7,649 nucleotides of DNA. Source: Candidatus Zipacnadia bacterium. Its GTDB lineage: Bacteria; Armatimonadota; Zipacnadia; Zipacnadales; Zipacnadaceae. The stretch lies in contig JALGTS010000051.1 in assembly GCA_029821255.1 (NCBI GenBank), positions 1 through 7,649 of the forward strand, written 5' to 3'. Every line of letters begins with the position of its first letter. The stretch's first letter is position 1. The position numbers and the translations under genes are program-made. The notes beneath the pieces were generated by a model, which had not been told where the DNA came from, searched no databases, and was given only the letters and a program-made list of their open reading frames with translations. Shown in pieces: positions 1 to 6,643 of this stretch.

Positions 1-191
1 ATCAACACCTCCGGGACATAGAACTCATTGGCCTTAAACCTGCGCCCCACCTCATTCATTCCCACAATGAGGCCGTCATTGACGATTGACTCGGGACTAA
101 CTCCTTCATCAACTGCTTCCTGAGTGAGGCGCACTGCCTCGTCACGATTCCCGTTGATTACTGCTTGTGCTAGGGCTTGTAGATCTGCCAT
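1..191 (-). CDS. Corrinoid (B12-binding) methyltransferase protein, N-terminal part, cut by window edge
   Basis: The first 63 codons are visible, starting at the ATG at 191; the gene runs off the left edge. What is seen: an all-helical, acidic N-terminus opening MADLQALAQAVINGNRDEA, with the block MNEVGRRFKANEFYVPEVL near residues 45-63. Family knowledge: this is the N-terminal cap (B12-binding_2, methionine-synthase-type helical domain) of small methyltransferase corrinoid proteins of the MtaC/MtbC/MttC/MtvC type. These carry a methyl group on cobalamin between a substrate-specific methyltransferase and a tetrahydrofolate- or CoM-dependent methyltransferase. The Rossmann domain with the DxHxxG cobalt-ligand motif lies outside the window, so the cofactor site cannot be checked. 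The start is supported by a strong ribosome binding site. A RACo-like activator directly upstream fits a corrinoid protein that must be re-reduced after oxidation to Co(II). The methyl donor cannot be told from this fragment. Confidence 0.9.
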   Translation of the reverse strand, partial: MADLQALAQAVINGNRDEAVRLTQEAVDEGVSPESIVNDGLIVGMNEVGRRFKANEFYVPEVL

Positions 192-197
192 CGGTTA

Positions 198-204
198 CCC
201 TCCT
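198..204 (-). promoter_or_regulatory. Ribosome binding site of the corrinoid protein gene
   Basis: On the minus strand AGGAGGG lies 6 nt before the ATG at 191, a near-perfect Shine-Dalgarno sequence. It is stronger than the sites of the other genes here, apart from fmt. High translation would suit a corrinoid protein needed in larger amounts than its catalytic activator; that last point is inference. Confidence 0.8.
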
Positions 205-231
205 ATTACAACCAGATGTATCTCAGAATTT

Positions 232-256
232 ACCTGCTGTTTCATAGCCAGCAGGT
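232..256 (-). other. Intercistronic hairpin between activator and corrinoid genes
   Basis: A perfect 8-bp inverted repeat (ACCTGCTG, 232-239, with CAGCAGGT, 249-256) flanks a 9-nt loop (240-248). In the minus-strand transcript it lies 31 nt after the activator stop codon and 40 nt before the corrinoid-protein ATG. The bases 3' of the stem read AAATTCTGAG, with no U-tract, so it is not a typical intrinsic terminator. It may be an mRNA-processing or stabilising element, or a translational control structure. The loop contains an ATG. Confidence 0.5.
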
Positions 257-287
257 TCGTTGCCTGTTTAAGTAACTCCTTCTCGTC

Positions 288-2129
288 TTATGGAAATACC
301 ATATATTCAGCAAACCGGTCCTGAAAGTCAGAGCTGCGAAACAACTCAACATGCTCGGCGCTCTGGGCCACCTGCCTGGCATAGTCGCGCTCATACTGCG
401 AGACCAGTGCCAGGATTGCTCCAGCTCCAGCCGCATTGCCAACCCCCTCTATTTTACTCTCTGGCACCTCAGGGAGCAACCCTATCCGCAAAGCGCTAAC
501 CGGCTTAATGAAGTTGCCGAAGGCCCCAGCAATAAGTACCTTGGCTAGGTCGTCCGACTGTAAGCCAGCTATCTCAAGTAGCATCTCTGTTGATGCCCGA
601 ATTGCACTCTTGGCCAGTTGTAACTCGCGGACGTCCCGCTGAGTTAGTGCTATTGGCCCATTAGCACTTTGGTCAGCATCCGCCAGAACCACGCAGCGTT
701 CATTCCCCTCACCCGCTAAGCGCGCCGCCAATGTGTCGGACAAAGTCCCATAATTCTGACCATCGACTATCCGCCCCTTGTTATCCACCAACCCCAGTTC
801 CAACAATACCGCCATGGCATCAAAAAGCCCCGACCCACAAATACCCCGGGCGGGCTGGTCATCAATCGTATGCACTGCCAGATCACCGTCACGCACAAAT
901 ACCTCGTCTATAGCCCCCGGAGCAGCTCTCATACCATAGTGGATCTGTGCGCCTTCAAAGGCCGGACCCGCTGCACACGAGGCGGTCAACAGTCGCTGAC
1001 CAGACCATAGTGCTATCTCACCATTAGTTCCGATATCCACCGCTAAGGTGGGATGCTCGCGCCGTGTCAGTTCGCTGGCAACTATCACACCAACAGTGTC
1101 GGCACCTACAAAGCCGGCTATGCACGGAAGGCAAAAAACGTTGCCCTGTGGGTTTATCTGTAAACCAAGCTGCTCTGCAGACGTGCTGACCGCTTCAGTG
1201 GTTACGGGCACGTAGGGGCTTTCCGCCAAATAGCGCGGCTCCAGCCCCAAAAAGATGTGATGCATACAGGTGTTGCCAACTATCGTGGCCTCATAGATAT
1301 CAGCCGGAGCAGCACCGGCTTCTTCCACAGTCTGGCGAATCAACTGATTGATAGCGGTCAGTACTTCATCCCGTAGCGCAATCAGGCCCTCACCATGGCT
1401 GTTGGCGTACTGGATTCGCGAGATTACATCCGCACCGAACCGCGCCTGGGGATTCTGTCCACCGGCAGTGGCAAGCTGCTTGCCCGTCTCCAGATCCACC
1501 AGATAGGCCGCCAGCGTGGAGGTGCCAATATCCACGGCAACCCCCAAGCAGGGCGACCGCTGCGAAGCTGGTCTGACATCTACAACTTCGTCAGCGACCA
1601 CGGTCACCGACACCTTCTGATCTTCAGCTCGCAACGCAGAGGCCAGGCCCCTCAGACACTGCGTCGTGGCCGTCAGATCCGAGGTCTGCGGAGCTACTGC
1701 ATCGGCCAGACGCCGAAAGTCGCTACGCTGGTCCTCAAGACTGGGCGCAGCCAGCGCGAGATCGTATCGCCGGACGTTGGGAGCAAGCGGCACCAAACGA
1801 ATCCATTCGGCCTGCAGAGTCTTGCGAACAACGGTTGCCTCGGTAATGGGCACACGAACGACGGCATCCCCGCGTAACTTGGTTTGGCAAGCCAGGCGCC
1901 CGCCTTCTTCAATAAGGGCGGCAGACAACAGTTTCTTTTCCTGGGAGTTAGGTTCGCTGACTATGCCCTCTGTGACGAAAACCTGACACTCTCCACAAAT
2001 ACCCTGGCCGCCGCAGGAGCCTGCTAATGCGACTCCCGCCTGTTGGGCAGCTTCATACAAATTAGTGCCGACAGGGACTCTCGCCTTTACCCCTGCCGGC
2101 TCGAAGGTCACCGTTACATAATCGGACAT
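288..2129 (-). CDS. RACo-type ferredoxin/ASKHA reductive activator of corrinoid proteins
   Basis: 613 aa, close to the roughly 600-650 aa usual for the family. What is seen: an N-terminal plant-type [2Fe-2S] ferredoxin domain (about 1-95) with ligands C39, C45, C48 and C81 (spacing CX5CX2C, then a distal Cys). A linker/middle region follows (about 96-190), then an ASKHA (actin/sugar kinase/Hsp70-like) domain. The latter has DIGTSTLAAYLV (200-211), a second phosphate loop DIGTNGEIAL (365-374), RGICGSGLFDA (428-438), a conserved ALTQRDVRELQLAKSA stretch (494-509) and GAFGNF (535-540). Family knowledge: RACo-type proteins use ATP binding or hydrolysis to drive the uphill reduction of inactive Co(II) corrinoid proteins to Co(I), with electrons entering through the iron-sulphur domain; the protein is cytosolic. 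The ATG start has GGAG at 2141-2144, 11 nt upstream. The next gene downstream encodes a corrinoid protein, its likely partner. A CLPC pair (C333-C336) sits in the ASKHA region. Function in general is secure; the exact partner is inferred. Confidence 0.93.
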   Translation of the reverse strand: MSDYVTVTFEPAGVKARVPVGTNLYEAAQQAGVALAGSCGGQGICGECQVFVTEGIVSEPNSQEKKLLSAALIEEGGRLACQTKLRGDAVVRVPITEATVVRKTLQAEWIRLVPLAPNVRRYDLALAAPSLEDQRSDFRRLADAVAPQTSDLTATTQCLRGLASALRAEDQKVSVTVVADEVVDVRPASQRSPCLGVAVDIGTSTLAAYLVDLETGKQLATAGGQNPQARFGADVISRIQYANSHGEGLIALRDEVLTAINQLIRQTVEEAGAAPADIYEATIVGNTCMHHIFLGLEPRYLAESPYVPVTTEAVSTSAEQLGLQINPQGNVFCLPCIAGFVGADTVGVIVASELTRREHPTLAVDIGTNGEIALWSGQRLLTASCAAGPAFEGAQIHYGMRAAPGAIDEVFVRDGDLAVHTIDDQPARGICGSGLFDAMAVLLELGLVDNKGRIVDGQNYGTLSDTLAARLAGEGNERCVVLADADQSANGPIALTQRDVRELQLAKSAIRASTEMLLEIAGLQSDDLAKVLIAGAFGNFIKPVSALRIGLLPEVPESKIEGVGNAAGAGAILALVSQYERDYARQVAQSAEHVELFRSSDFQDRFAEYMVFP

Positions 2130-2163
2130 ATACGGGTCTACTCCAAAGCCTGTTACTAATTAT

Positions 2164-2511
2164 TTAGTAGTAGCTCAGTTGCTTCTGCGCCTCTGCCCCT
2201 TCTTTGCTATTAGGGTCAATCGCCACAACTTTCTCAAACAGCGGACGGGCCGCGTCGTACTCCCCAAGCATTGTCCGGAGCATAGCCCAGTCGTAAAGAA
2301 TCCTCTGATTGTCCGGCGCCATTTCTGCAGCCTGCGCGAAGTGCTTACTAGCCAGCTCAAAATCGCCCTGGTTCATAACCACATGGGCTAGCCCCCACCA
2401 CGCCATAGCAAGCTGCGGCTGTTCAGCCACAATCTGCTCATATAGCTCGCGAGCTTGCTCATACTTTCCGTTACGGCGCAACTCATCGGCTTCTTGCAAC
2501 ATTTGAGTCAT
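2164..2511 (-). CDS. Small three-repeat TPR protein, function unknown
   Basis: 115 aa from the ATG at 2511, made almost wholly of three tetratricopeptide repeats in exact 34-residue register: about 4-37, 38-71 and 72-104. The TPR glycines fall at 15, 49 and 83 and the closing prolines at 32, 66 and 100. Typical core residues are present in each repeat (G-x-Y/F, A at position 20 of the repeat, L/F at 24). There is no signal peptide, membrane segment or catalytic domain, so it is probably a cytosolic protein-protein interaction adaptor. The start was chosen because GGGGAG (2518-2523) lies 6 nt upstream. The frame is open further up to a TTG at 2574 overlapping the fmt stop (TTGA), which would add 21 residues but has no visible ribosome site. 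It sits 59 nt after fmt and 34 nt before the activator gene. Its role is unknown. It could serve the corrinoid activator beside it or be an unrelated passenger. Confidence 0.82.
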   Translation of the reverse strand: MTQMLQEADELRRNGKYEQARELYEQIVAEQPQLAMAWWGLAHVVMNQGDFELASKHFAQAAEMAPDNQRILYDWAMLRTMLGEYDAARPLFEKVVAIDPNSKEGAEAQKQLSYY

Positions 2512-2517
2512 AAGCAG

Positions 2518-2523
2518 CTCCCC
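2518..2523 (-). promoter_or_regulatory. Ribosome binding site deciding the TPR gene start
   Basis: GGGGAG on the minus strand, 6 nt before the ATG at 2511. It favours this start over the upstream TTG at 2574, which overlaps the fmt stop and has no comparable site, and over the ATG at 2502, where the spacing would be too long. Confidence 0.65.
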
Positions 2524-2570
2524 ATCACGGCAATCGGTTATTTTACCAGAGCTTGTCGCAGATTGTTGAC

Positions 2571-3518
2571 TCAAATATCAATAGACTCAAACCGTGCACC
2601 TTTGTTCAGTCGCGCCCCCCGCAGAAAGTCAGCAGCCGACATCTCCTGGCGTCCCGCTGGCTGCAGTCGTGTTACCAACACCCCGTCAGGCCTGGCCTGC
2701 ACCACGAAACCATCTTCAGGTCTAACTTCGGTAATCTGCCCGCAATCTCCTTCTTCAAAATCTCCCTGGGCAACGAGCTTTGCCTTAGTTATGTTAATCC
2801 GTCGATCACCCAATCTGCACACAGCACCCGGCCATTGATAACAGGCCCGGATCTGATTGACGATATCCCGAGCCGGCTGACACCAGTCAATAATACCGTC
2901 CTCCTTAGTTAAAAGAGGCGCATAAGTGGCCGCTGCGTGATCCTGGGGTCGCGCTGCAACCTGCCCCCCGGCAATCAGCTCCAGGGCCTGCTGCAACAAG
3001 GGAATACCAATGTCGGTAAGACGTTGCGTCAGTGTCGCTGCATTGTCATCAGGGTCAATAGTAATGCTCTGCTGCAAGATGATGTCGCCGGCATCAAGTT
3101 CCTCGCTAATATATTGCACCGTAACACCCGTTTCTGTCAAGCCCTGCATCAGTGCATGCTGGACCGGGGCCGCCCCTCGCAACTGAGGTAGCAGGGAGTA
3201 ATGAACATTCAGTGCCGCTCGCTCGGGCATCTCAATAATGCTGGGCGGTAGGATGCGTCCGTATGCAACTACTACGAAAACATGGGCGGATAGCCGTCGC
3301 AACTGCTGCTGAAAACTGTAATCCGACAAATCTTCCGGCTGCAGGACCGGCAAACCTAATCTGGCAGCTTCTTGCTTAACCGGCGGCGGCGCGGGTTCAC
3401 GACTTCGCCCCTTAGGCCGATCTGGCTGGGTCACTACCCCGACCAGTTCGTGGTGGCCAGCCACAGGCGCCAGATACTGTGCGGCAGCTCTGGGCGTCCC
3501 CCAAAAAACCACCCGCAC
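2571..3518 (-). CDS. fmt: Methionyl-tRNA formyltransferase
   Basis: 315 aa, the usual length. It transfers the formyl group of 10-formyl-tetrahydrofolate to the amino group of initiator Met-tRNA in the cytosol. What is seen: an N-terminal Rossmann-like start VVFWGTPRAA, a lysine/proline-rich loop at about 34-48, and the formyltransferase core NVHYSLLPQLRGAAPVQ (104-120) followed by LDAGDI (141-146). N104, H106 and D142 match the spacing of the E. coli catalytic triad N106/H108/D144. The C-terminal part (from about 205, ITKAKL..., ending in MSAADFLRGARL) is the OB-fold-like tRNA-binding domain. It begins with GTG, with AAGGAGG (3528-3534) 9 nt upstream inside the end of def. Only 2 nt separate the def stop from this start, so translation is probably coupled. 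Fmt and Def act on the same formyl group, one adding it and the other removing it. Confidence 0.97.
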   Translation of the reverse strand: MRVVFWGTPRAAAQYLAPVAGHHELVGVVTQPDRPKGRSREPAPPPVKQEAARLGLPVLQPEDLSDYSFQQQLRRLSAHVFVVVAYGRILPPSIIEMPERAALNVHYSLLPQLRGAAPVQHALMQGLTETGVTVQYISEELDAGDIILQQSITIDPDDNAATLTQRLTDIGIPLLQQALELIAGGQVAARPQDHAAATYAPLLTKEDGIIDWCQPARDIVNQIRACYQWPGAVCRLGDRRINITKAKLVAQGDFEEGDCGQITEVRPEDGFVVQARPDGVLVTRLQPAGRQEMSAADFLRGARLNKGARFESIDI

Positions 3519-3520
3519 AG

Positions 3521-4102
3521 CTATGAGCCTCCTTCGGCTCGGCGCTTGGCCCGTAGCCGGGCAAAACGCTGCTCGGCTTCTTTCATAGTGGTCTGCTCCA
3601 GTCGGTAGCCCTCCTCAACATCGGGGTCAGGGATGAGCCAGCAAAGAGCATCCGGCCTTGCTCTGTCAACGAACAGAACACCATCTAAGTGGTCAATCTC
3701 GTGCTCGAAGACCCGGGCCAGCAGCCCGGTTGCCTCAATCGTTACATTCTCCCCCTGGAGAGTCATTGCCTCCACAGCGACTTGCGCAGAGCGCTCTACC
3801 TCGCCCCGCAAGCTGGGCAGACTCAGGCAGCCCTCCATGCCCTCTTGGCTACCCTCGGCAGCGATGATGCGAGGATTTATCAGCCGAAAGATCTCAGTAT
3901 CATCTTCGGTGTCAGGCCGCGCTATAATTACTCGCCACAGCGAACCGACCTGCGGCGCAGCCAGCCCAACGCCCTGATTCTCCCGCATTGTCACGACCAT
4001 CTTCTCTACCAAATCCGCGACCTGCCCATCTATCTCGCGAACTTGCTTTGCCTTCGCACGTAGAACTGGATCACCATATATCCGAATTGACGACTCCGAC
4101 AC
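3521..4102 (-). CDS. def: Peptide deformylase
   Basis: 193 aa. This metalloenzyme (Fe(II) or another divalent metal) removes formyl from the N-terminal methionine of new proteins at the ribosome, releasing formate. All three family motifs are present: GVGLAAPQ (44-51), EGCLSLP (90-96, metal ligand C92) and HEIDH (134-138, two His ligands and the catalytic Glu). The LSLP form suits a type 1-like bacterial enzyme. After HEIDH there are 55 residues, some 20-25 more than in the E. coli enzyme, ending in a charged, arginine-rich helix-like tail (RFARLRAKRRAE) that might contact the ribosome; that is inference. The GTG start is fixed by an in-frame TGA at 4111-4109, only two codons upstream, and by GGGAAG at 4112-4117. 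It follows priA by 28 nt and precedes fmt by 2 nt. Confidence 0.97.
   Translation of the reverse strand: MSESSIRIYGDPVLRAKAKQVREIDGQVADLVEKMVVTMRENQGVGLAAPQVGSLWRVIIARPDTEDDTEIFRLINPRIIAAEGSQEGMEGCLSLPSLRGEVERSAQVAVEAMTLQGENVTIEATGLLARVFEHEIDHLDGVLFVDRARPDALCWLIPDPDVEEGYRLEQTTMKEAEQRFARLRAKRRAEGGS
3528..3534 (-). promoter_or_regulatory. Ribosome binding site of fmt inside the end of def
   Basis: AAGGAGG on the minus strand lies within the last codons of def and 9 nt before the fmt GTG at 3518. It supports the non-ATG start and suggests translational coupling of def and fmt. Confidence 0.75.
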
Positions 4103-4111
4103 AATCGATCA

Positions 4112-4117
4112 CTTCCC
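4112..4117 (-). promoter_or_regulatory. Ribosome binding site of def
   Basis: GGGAAG on the minus strand, 9 nt before the def GTG at 4102. It is of moderate strength. Together with the in-frame TGA at 4111-4109 it settles the GTG as the start. Confidence 0.55.
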
Positions 4118-4130
4118 AACAGAAGCTACT

Positions 4131-6617
4131 TCACATCATATCCATCGGTTCAATGTCATATACTATCTGGGTGGAGCCAGTATCAACCAGACGCTCCTGC
4201 AGATCCCGAACTGTCTGATTCAACTGTTCCATATCCGTAGCTTTGAGTAGCATCTGGTAGCGGTATCGGCCCCGTAGCTTGTGCAAAGGTGCAGGCGCCG
4301 GGCCCAGAAACTGGACATCGCCTTTTTTAAAGAAAACGCCCATATCTTGCAGACAGACCGCCGCCCGGCGAGCAGTATTTAAGGCATTTTCCGCGTCTTC
4401 ATCCAGAAAAACAAGGTTGGCTAACTCTACAAAGGGCGGGTATAAATTATGACGACGCGCCCTGATCTCGCGTTCGTAAAATGCCACATAATCATGTTCC
4501 TTGGCAGTGGTGATGGCATAATGATCAGGATTGTAGGTCTGTACCAGTACCTCGCCAGGCTTCTCCGCACGTCCCGCCCGCCCCGCTACTTGGGTCAGCA
4601 ATTGAAATGTCCGCTCGGCAGCGCGGAAGTCAGGCGTGTGTAGCCCGACATCGGCATTCAATACCCCCACCAACGTCACATTCGGCAGATCGAGTCCCTT
4701 GGCAATCATCTGTGTACCAACCAGAATGTCTGCCTCACCCCGGGCGAACGAACGCAAGATATCGCCGTGTGCTCCCTTCCGACTGACGGTATCACGATCC
4801 ATCCGTGCCACAGTAGCCGACTTAAATTCTCGCTTTATTTGGTCAGTTACTCGTTCAGTGCCCAGGCCGTAAAATCCGATTTCGTAGCCCCCACAGTTTG
4901 GACACAAATCAGGCACCGGCAGGCTGTAATCACAGTGATGACAACGCATCCTGCGACTGCTGTGATGATAGGTCAACGACACTGCACAATCAGGGCAACG
5001 CAGCACATAACCACAATCACGACACATCACAAACGTCGAAAAGCCCCGGCGGTTCAAAAACAGAATAGCCTGCTCGCCGCGCTCCAGTCGGTCGGCAATG
5101 GCCTCCAGCATCATCTGGCTGAAGCTGCCCCCCTTGCCCATCAATGTCTCGGTGCGCAGGTCAATGACCTGCACCGGAGGAAACGGCCGACTATCAATCC
5201 TCTGCGGCAGCGTCATCAGTGAAAGTCCATCTTCATGGCGGGCGTGCCAGTAGGCCTCTACCGAGGGCGTAGCTGAGCCCATCAGCAGTACCGCATTGCT
5301 GCGCCGCGCCCGCTCGGCGGCCACCGCCGTCGCCAGATAGCGCGGAGTGCTTTCCTGCTTGTAAGCATGCTCATGCTCTTCGTCAACTACCACTACACCG
5401 AGGTTGCGAGAAGGCGCAAAAATTGCCGAGCGCGCACCAATGACAATATCAGCCTCGCCGCGACGCACCCGATCCCACTCATCGTAACGCTCTCCCGCAC
5501 TCAACGCACTGTGCAGCAGGGCCAAATTATCGCCAAAACGAGCCCGAAACCGCCCTACCATCTGCGGAGTAAGCGCGATCTCTGGCACCAACACAATTGC
5601 GCTGCGGCCCTCACCCTGCGCCGCCTCAATAGCCTGCAGATACACCTCGGTCTTGCCACTGGCAGTCACTCCATGCAGCAGCAATGCCTCATGACGCCCC
5701 ACGCGCAGGGCTTGCTTCACCCTTTGCAGAATTATTTTCTGTGCTGCGGTGGGCGACAAGGCCTCTGGATCAACATTACCCAATCCTGGCTCTTCTGGAA
5801 TCCGTTGAATCCGCCGTTCGCTTACTCGTACTATCCCTTTGTCAGCTAACGCCGCTACTGCGTGGCGTGACAGCTCAGCAACAGGTAGGGCACCACCCGA
5901 CTCCATAAGGGTGCGGACAACCTCTGCTTGACGCGTAGCGCCCGTTGATAATTGCTCAGCCACCTCCACCCAATCCCGGTCTTCACCACATAGTTGCACC
6001 ACCTGCTGGGTGCGCCGATTGGCCGCAGGACGAGTTAGCCCCCGCCTCCTCTCCACCAAACCCTTTTTCTCCAGGCTGCACACCGCCGCCAATACTGCCG
6101 AACGAGACAGCTTGCTCTTTGCCTGCCGCTGAACCTGTTGCACCAAATTATCAAGATCCTCTTCACCTCCGGCTGCCTGAATCAGATCAAACACCTGCGC
6201 CTGGCGAGGCGCCCGCGATAACTGCTCAGGCCCAATTCGCCGCCCTTCATCAGTCACCGCCACAGTGCTAACCTGTGAGCGCGAGACTCCCGGCGGAATG
6301 ACCAACCGCAGCGCCTCACGTAGCGGGCAACAATAACGCTGGGCTACCCAGCGGGCCAAATCAAGCTGCTGCGCATCAAACAAGGGCTGCTCGTCCAGCA
6401 GCTTGATGAGGCTCTTCAACTTCACCGGAGGTGCCTGATCTGTAAATCCGACTACATCGCCAACTAACTTCTGCGGTCCAAACGGTACCAGTACACGACT
6501 ACCGATGCTAATGCGCCCAGTTAAGTGAGGCGGAATTTTGTATGTGAATGGGCGATCGACGTCGGGGGCAACATGGTTGATAATAACCTCGGCATAGATC
6601 TCGTCGGAGCACAGCAA
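4131..6617 (-). CDS. priA: Primosomal protein N' (PriA), replication-restart helicase
   Basis: 828 aa from the TTG at 6617. PriA recognises stalled forks and D-loops and reloads the replicative helicase. What is seen, numbered from this start: the N-terminal 3' DNA-binding domain opening IYAEVIINHVAPDVDRPFTY; a winged-helix region (about 130-200); Walker A GVTASGKT (316-323); the DEEH box (412-415); four CXXC zinc pairs CRDC, CPDC, CHHC and CPNC (532-575); GLGTERV; GTQMIAKGLDLP; and helicase motif VI QVAGRAGRA (676-684). All expected elements are intact. The start is uncertain. The ATG at 6695 would overlap metK by 52 nt with no clear ribosome site and add residues unlike PriA. A CTG at 6647 overlaps the metK stop as CTGA and has AGGAGAAGG before it. 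The TTG at 6617 places the conserved N-terminus six residues in, but its AAGG site is weak. Confidence 0.96.
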   Translation of the reverse strand: MLCSDEIYAEVIINHVAPDVDRPFTYKIPPHLTGRISIGSRVLVPFGPQKLVGDVVGFTDQAPPVKLKSLIKLLDEQPLFDAQQLDLARWVAQRYCCPLREALRLVIPPGVSRSQVSTVAVTDEGRRIGPEQLSRAPRQAQVFDLIQAAGGEEDLDNLVQQVQRQAKSKLSRSAVLAAVCSLEKKGLVERRRGLTRPAANRRTQQVVQLCGEDRDWVEVAEQLSTGATRQAEVVRTLMESGGALPVAELSRHAVAALADKGIVRVSERRIQRIPEEPGLGNVDPEALSPTAAQKIILQRVKQALRVGRHEALLLHGVTASGKTEVYLQAIEAAQGEGRSAIVLVPEIALTPQMVGRFRARFGDNLALLHSALSAGERYDEWDRVRRGEADIVIGARSAIFAPSRNLGVVVVDEEHEHAYKQESTPRYLATAVAAERARRSNAVLLMGSATPSVEAYWHARHEDGLSLMTLPQRIDSRPFPPVQVIDLRTETLMGKGGSFSQMMLEAIADRLERGEQAILFLNRRGFSTFVMCRDCGYVLRCPDCAVSLTYHHSSRRMRCHHCDYSLPVPDLCPNCGGYEIGFYGLGTERVTDQIKREFKSATVARMDRDTVSRKGAHGDILRSFARGEADILVGTQMIAKGLDLPNVTLVGVLNADVGLHTPDFRAAERTFQLLTQVAGRAGRAEKPGEVLVQTYNPDHYAITTAKEHDYVAFYEREIRARRHNLYPPFVELANLVFLDEDAENALNTARRAAVCLQDMGVFFKKGDVQFLGPAPAPLHKLRGRYRYQMLLKATDMEQLNQTVRDLQERLVDTGSTQIVYDIEPMDMM

Positions 6618-6643
6618 ATTGCCTTGTCGTTGGCCCAGATTGT

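Noticed and set aside
204..215. TGTAATA-like -10 element just before the corrinoid gene
   Set aside because: It abuts the ribosome binding site, leaving almost no leader, and there is no matching -35 box at 16-18 nt upstream.
288..290. Stop-codon recoding at the activator end
   Set aside because: Methylamine methyltransferase systems use UAG for pyrrolysine, and Sec uses UGA. This stop is TAA, and the protein already ends at a family-like C-terminus.
1395..1877. A 160-codon open frame on the plus strand within the activator gene
   Set aside because: It lies wholly antisense to a well-conserved CDS, has no recognisable domain, and reads as low-complexity shadow sequence rich in Arg, Gly and Ser.
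2154..2169. Inverted repeat TACTAA-TTAT-TTAGTA at the TPR gene stop, as a possible terminator
   Set aside because: The stem is 6 bp and nearly all A-T, and no U-run follows on the minus strand, so it is too weak for termination. The activator gene begins 34 nt on.
2516..2552. Pairing of AGCTC with the GAGCT that overlaps the TPR ribosome site, as a translational switch
   Set aside because: Only 5 bp pair across a loop of more than 20 nt, which is expected by chance in a gap of this size.
5367..5849. A 160-codon open frame on the plus strand within priA
   Set aside because: It is antisense to the conserved helicase core, with no family motif and no ribosome site; best explained by codon bias of priA.
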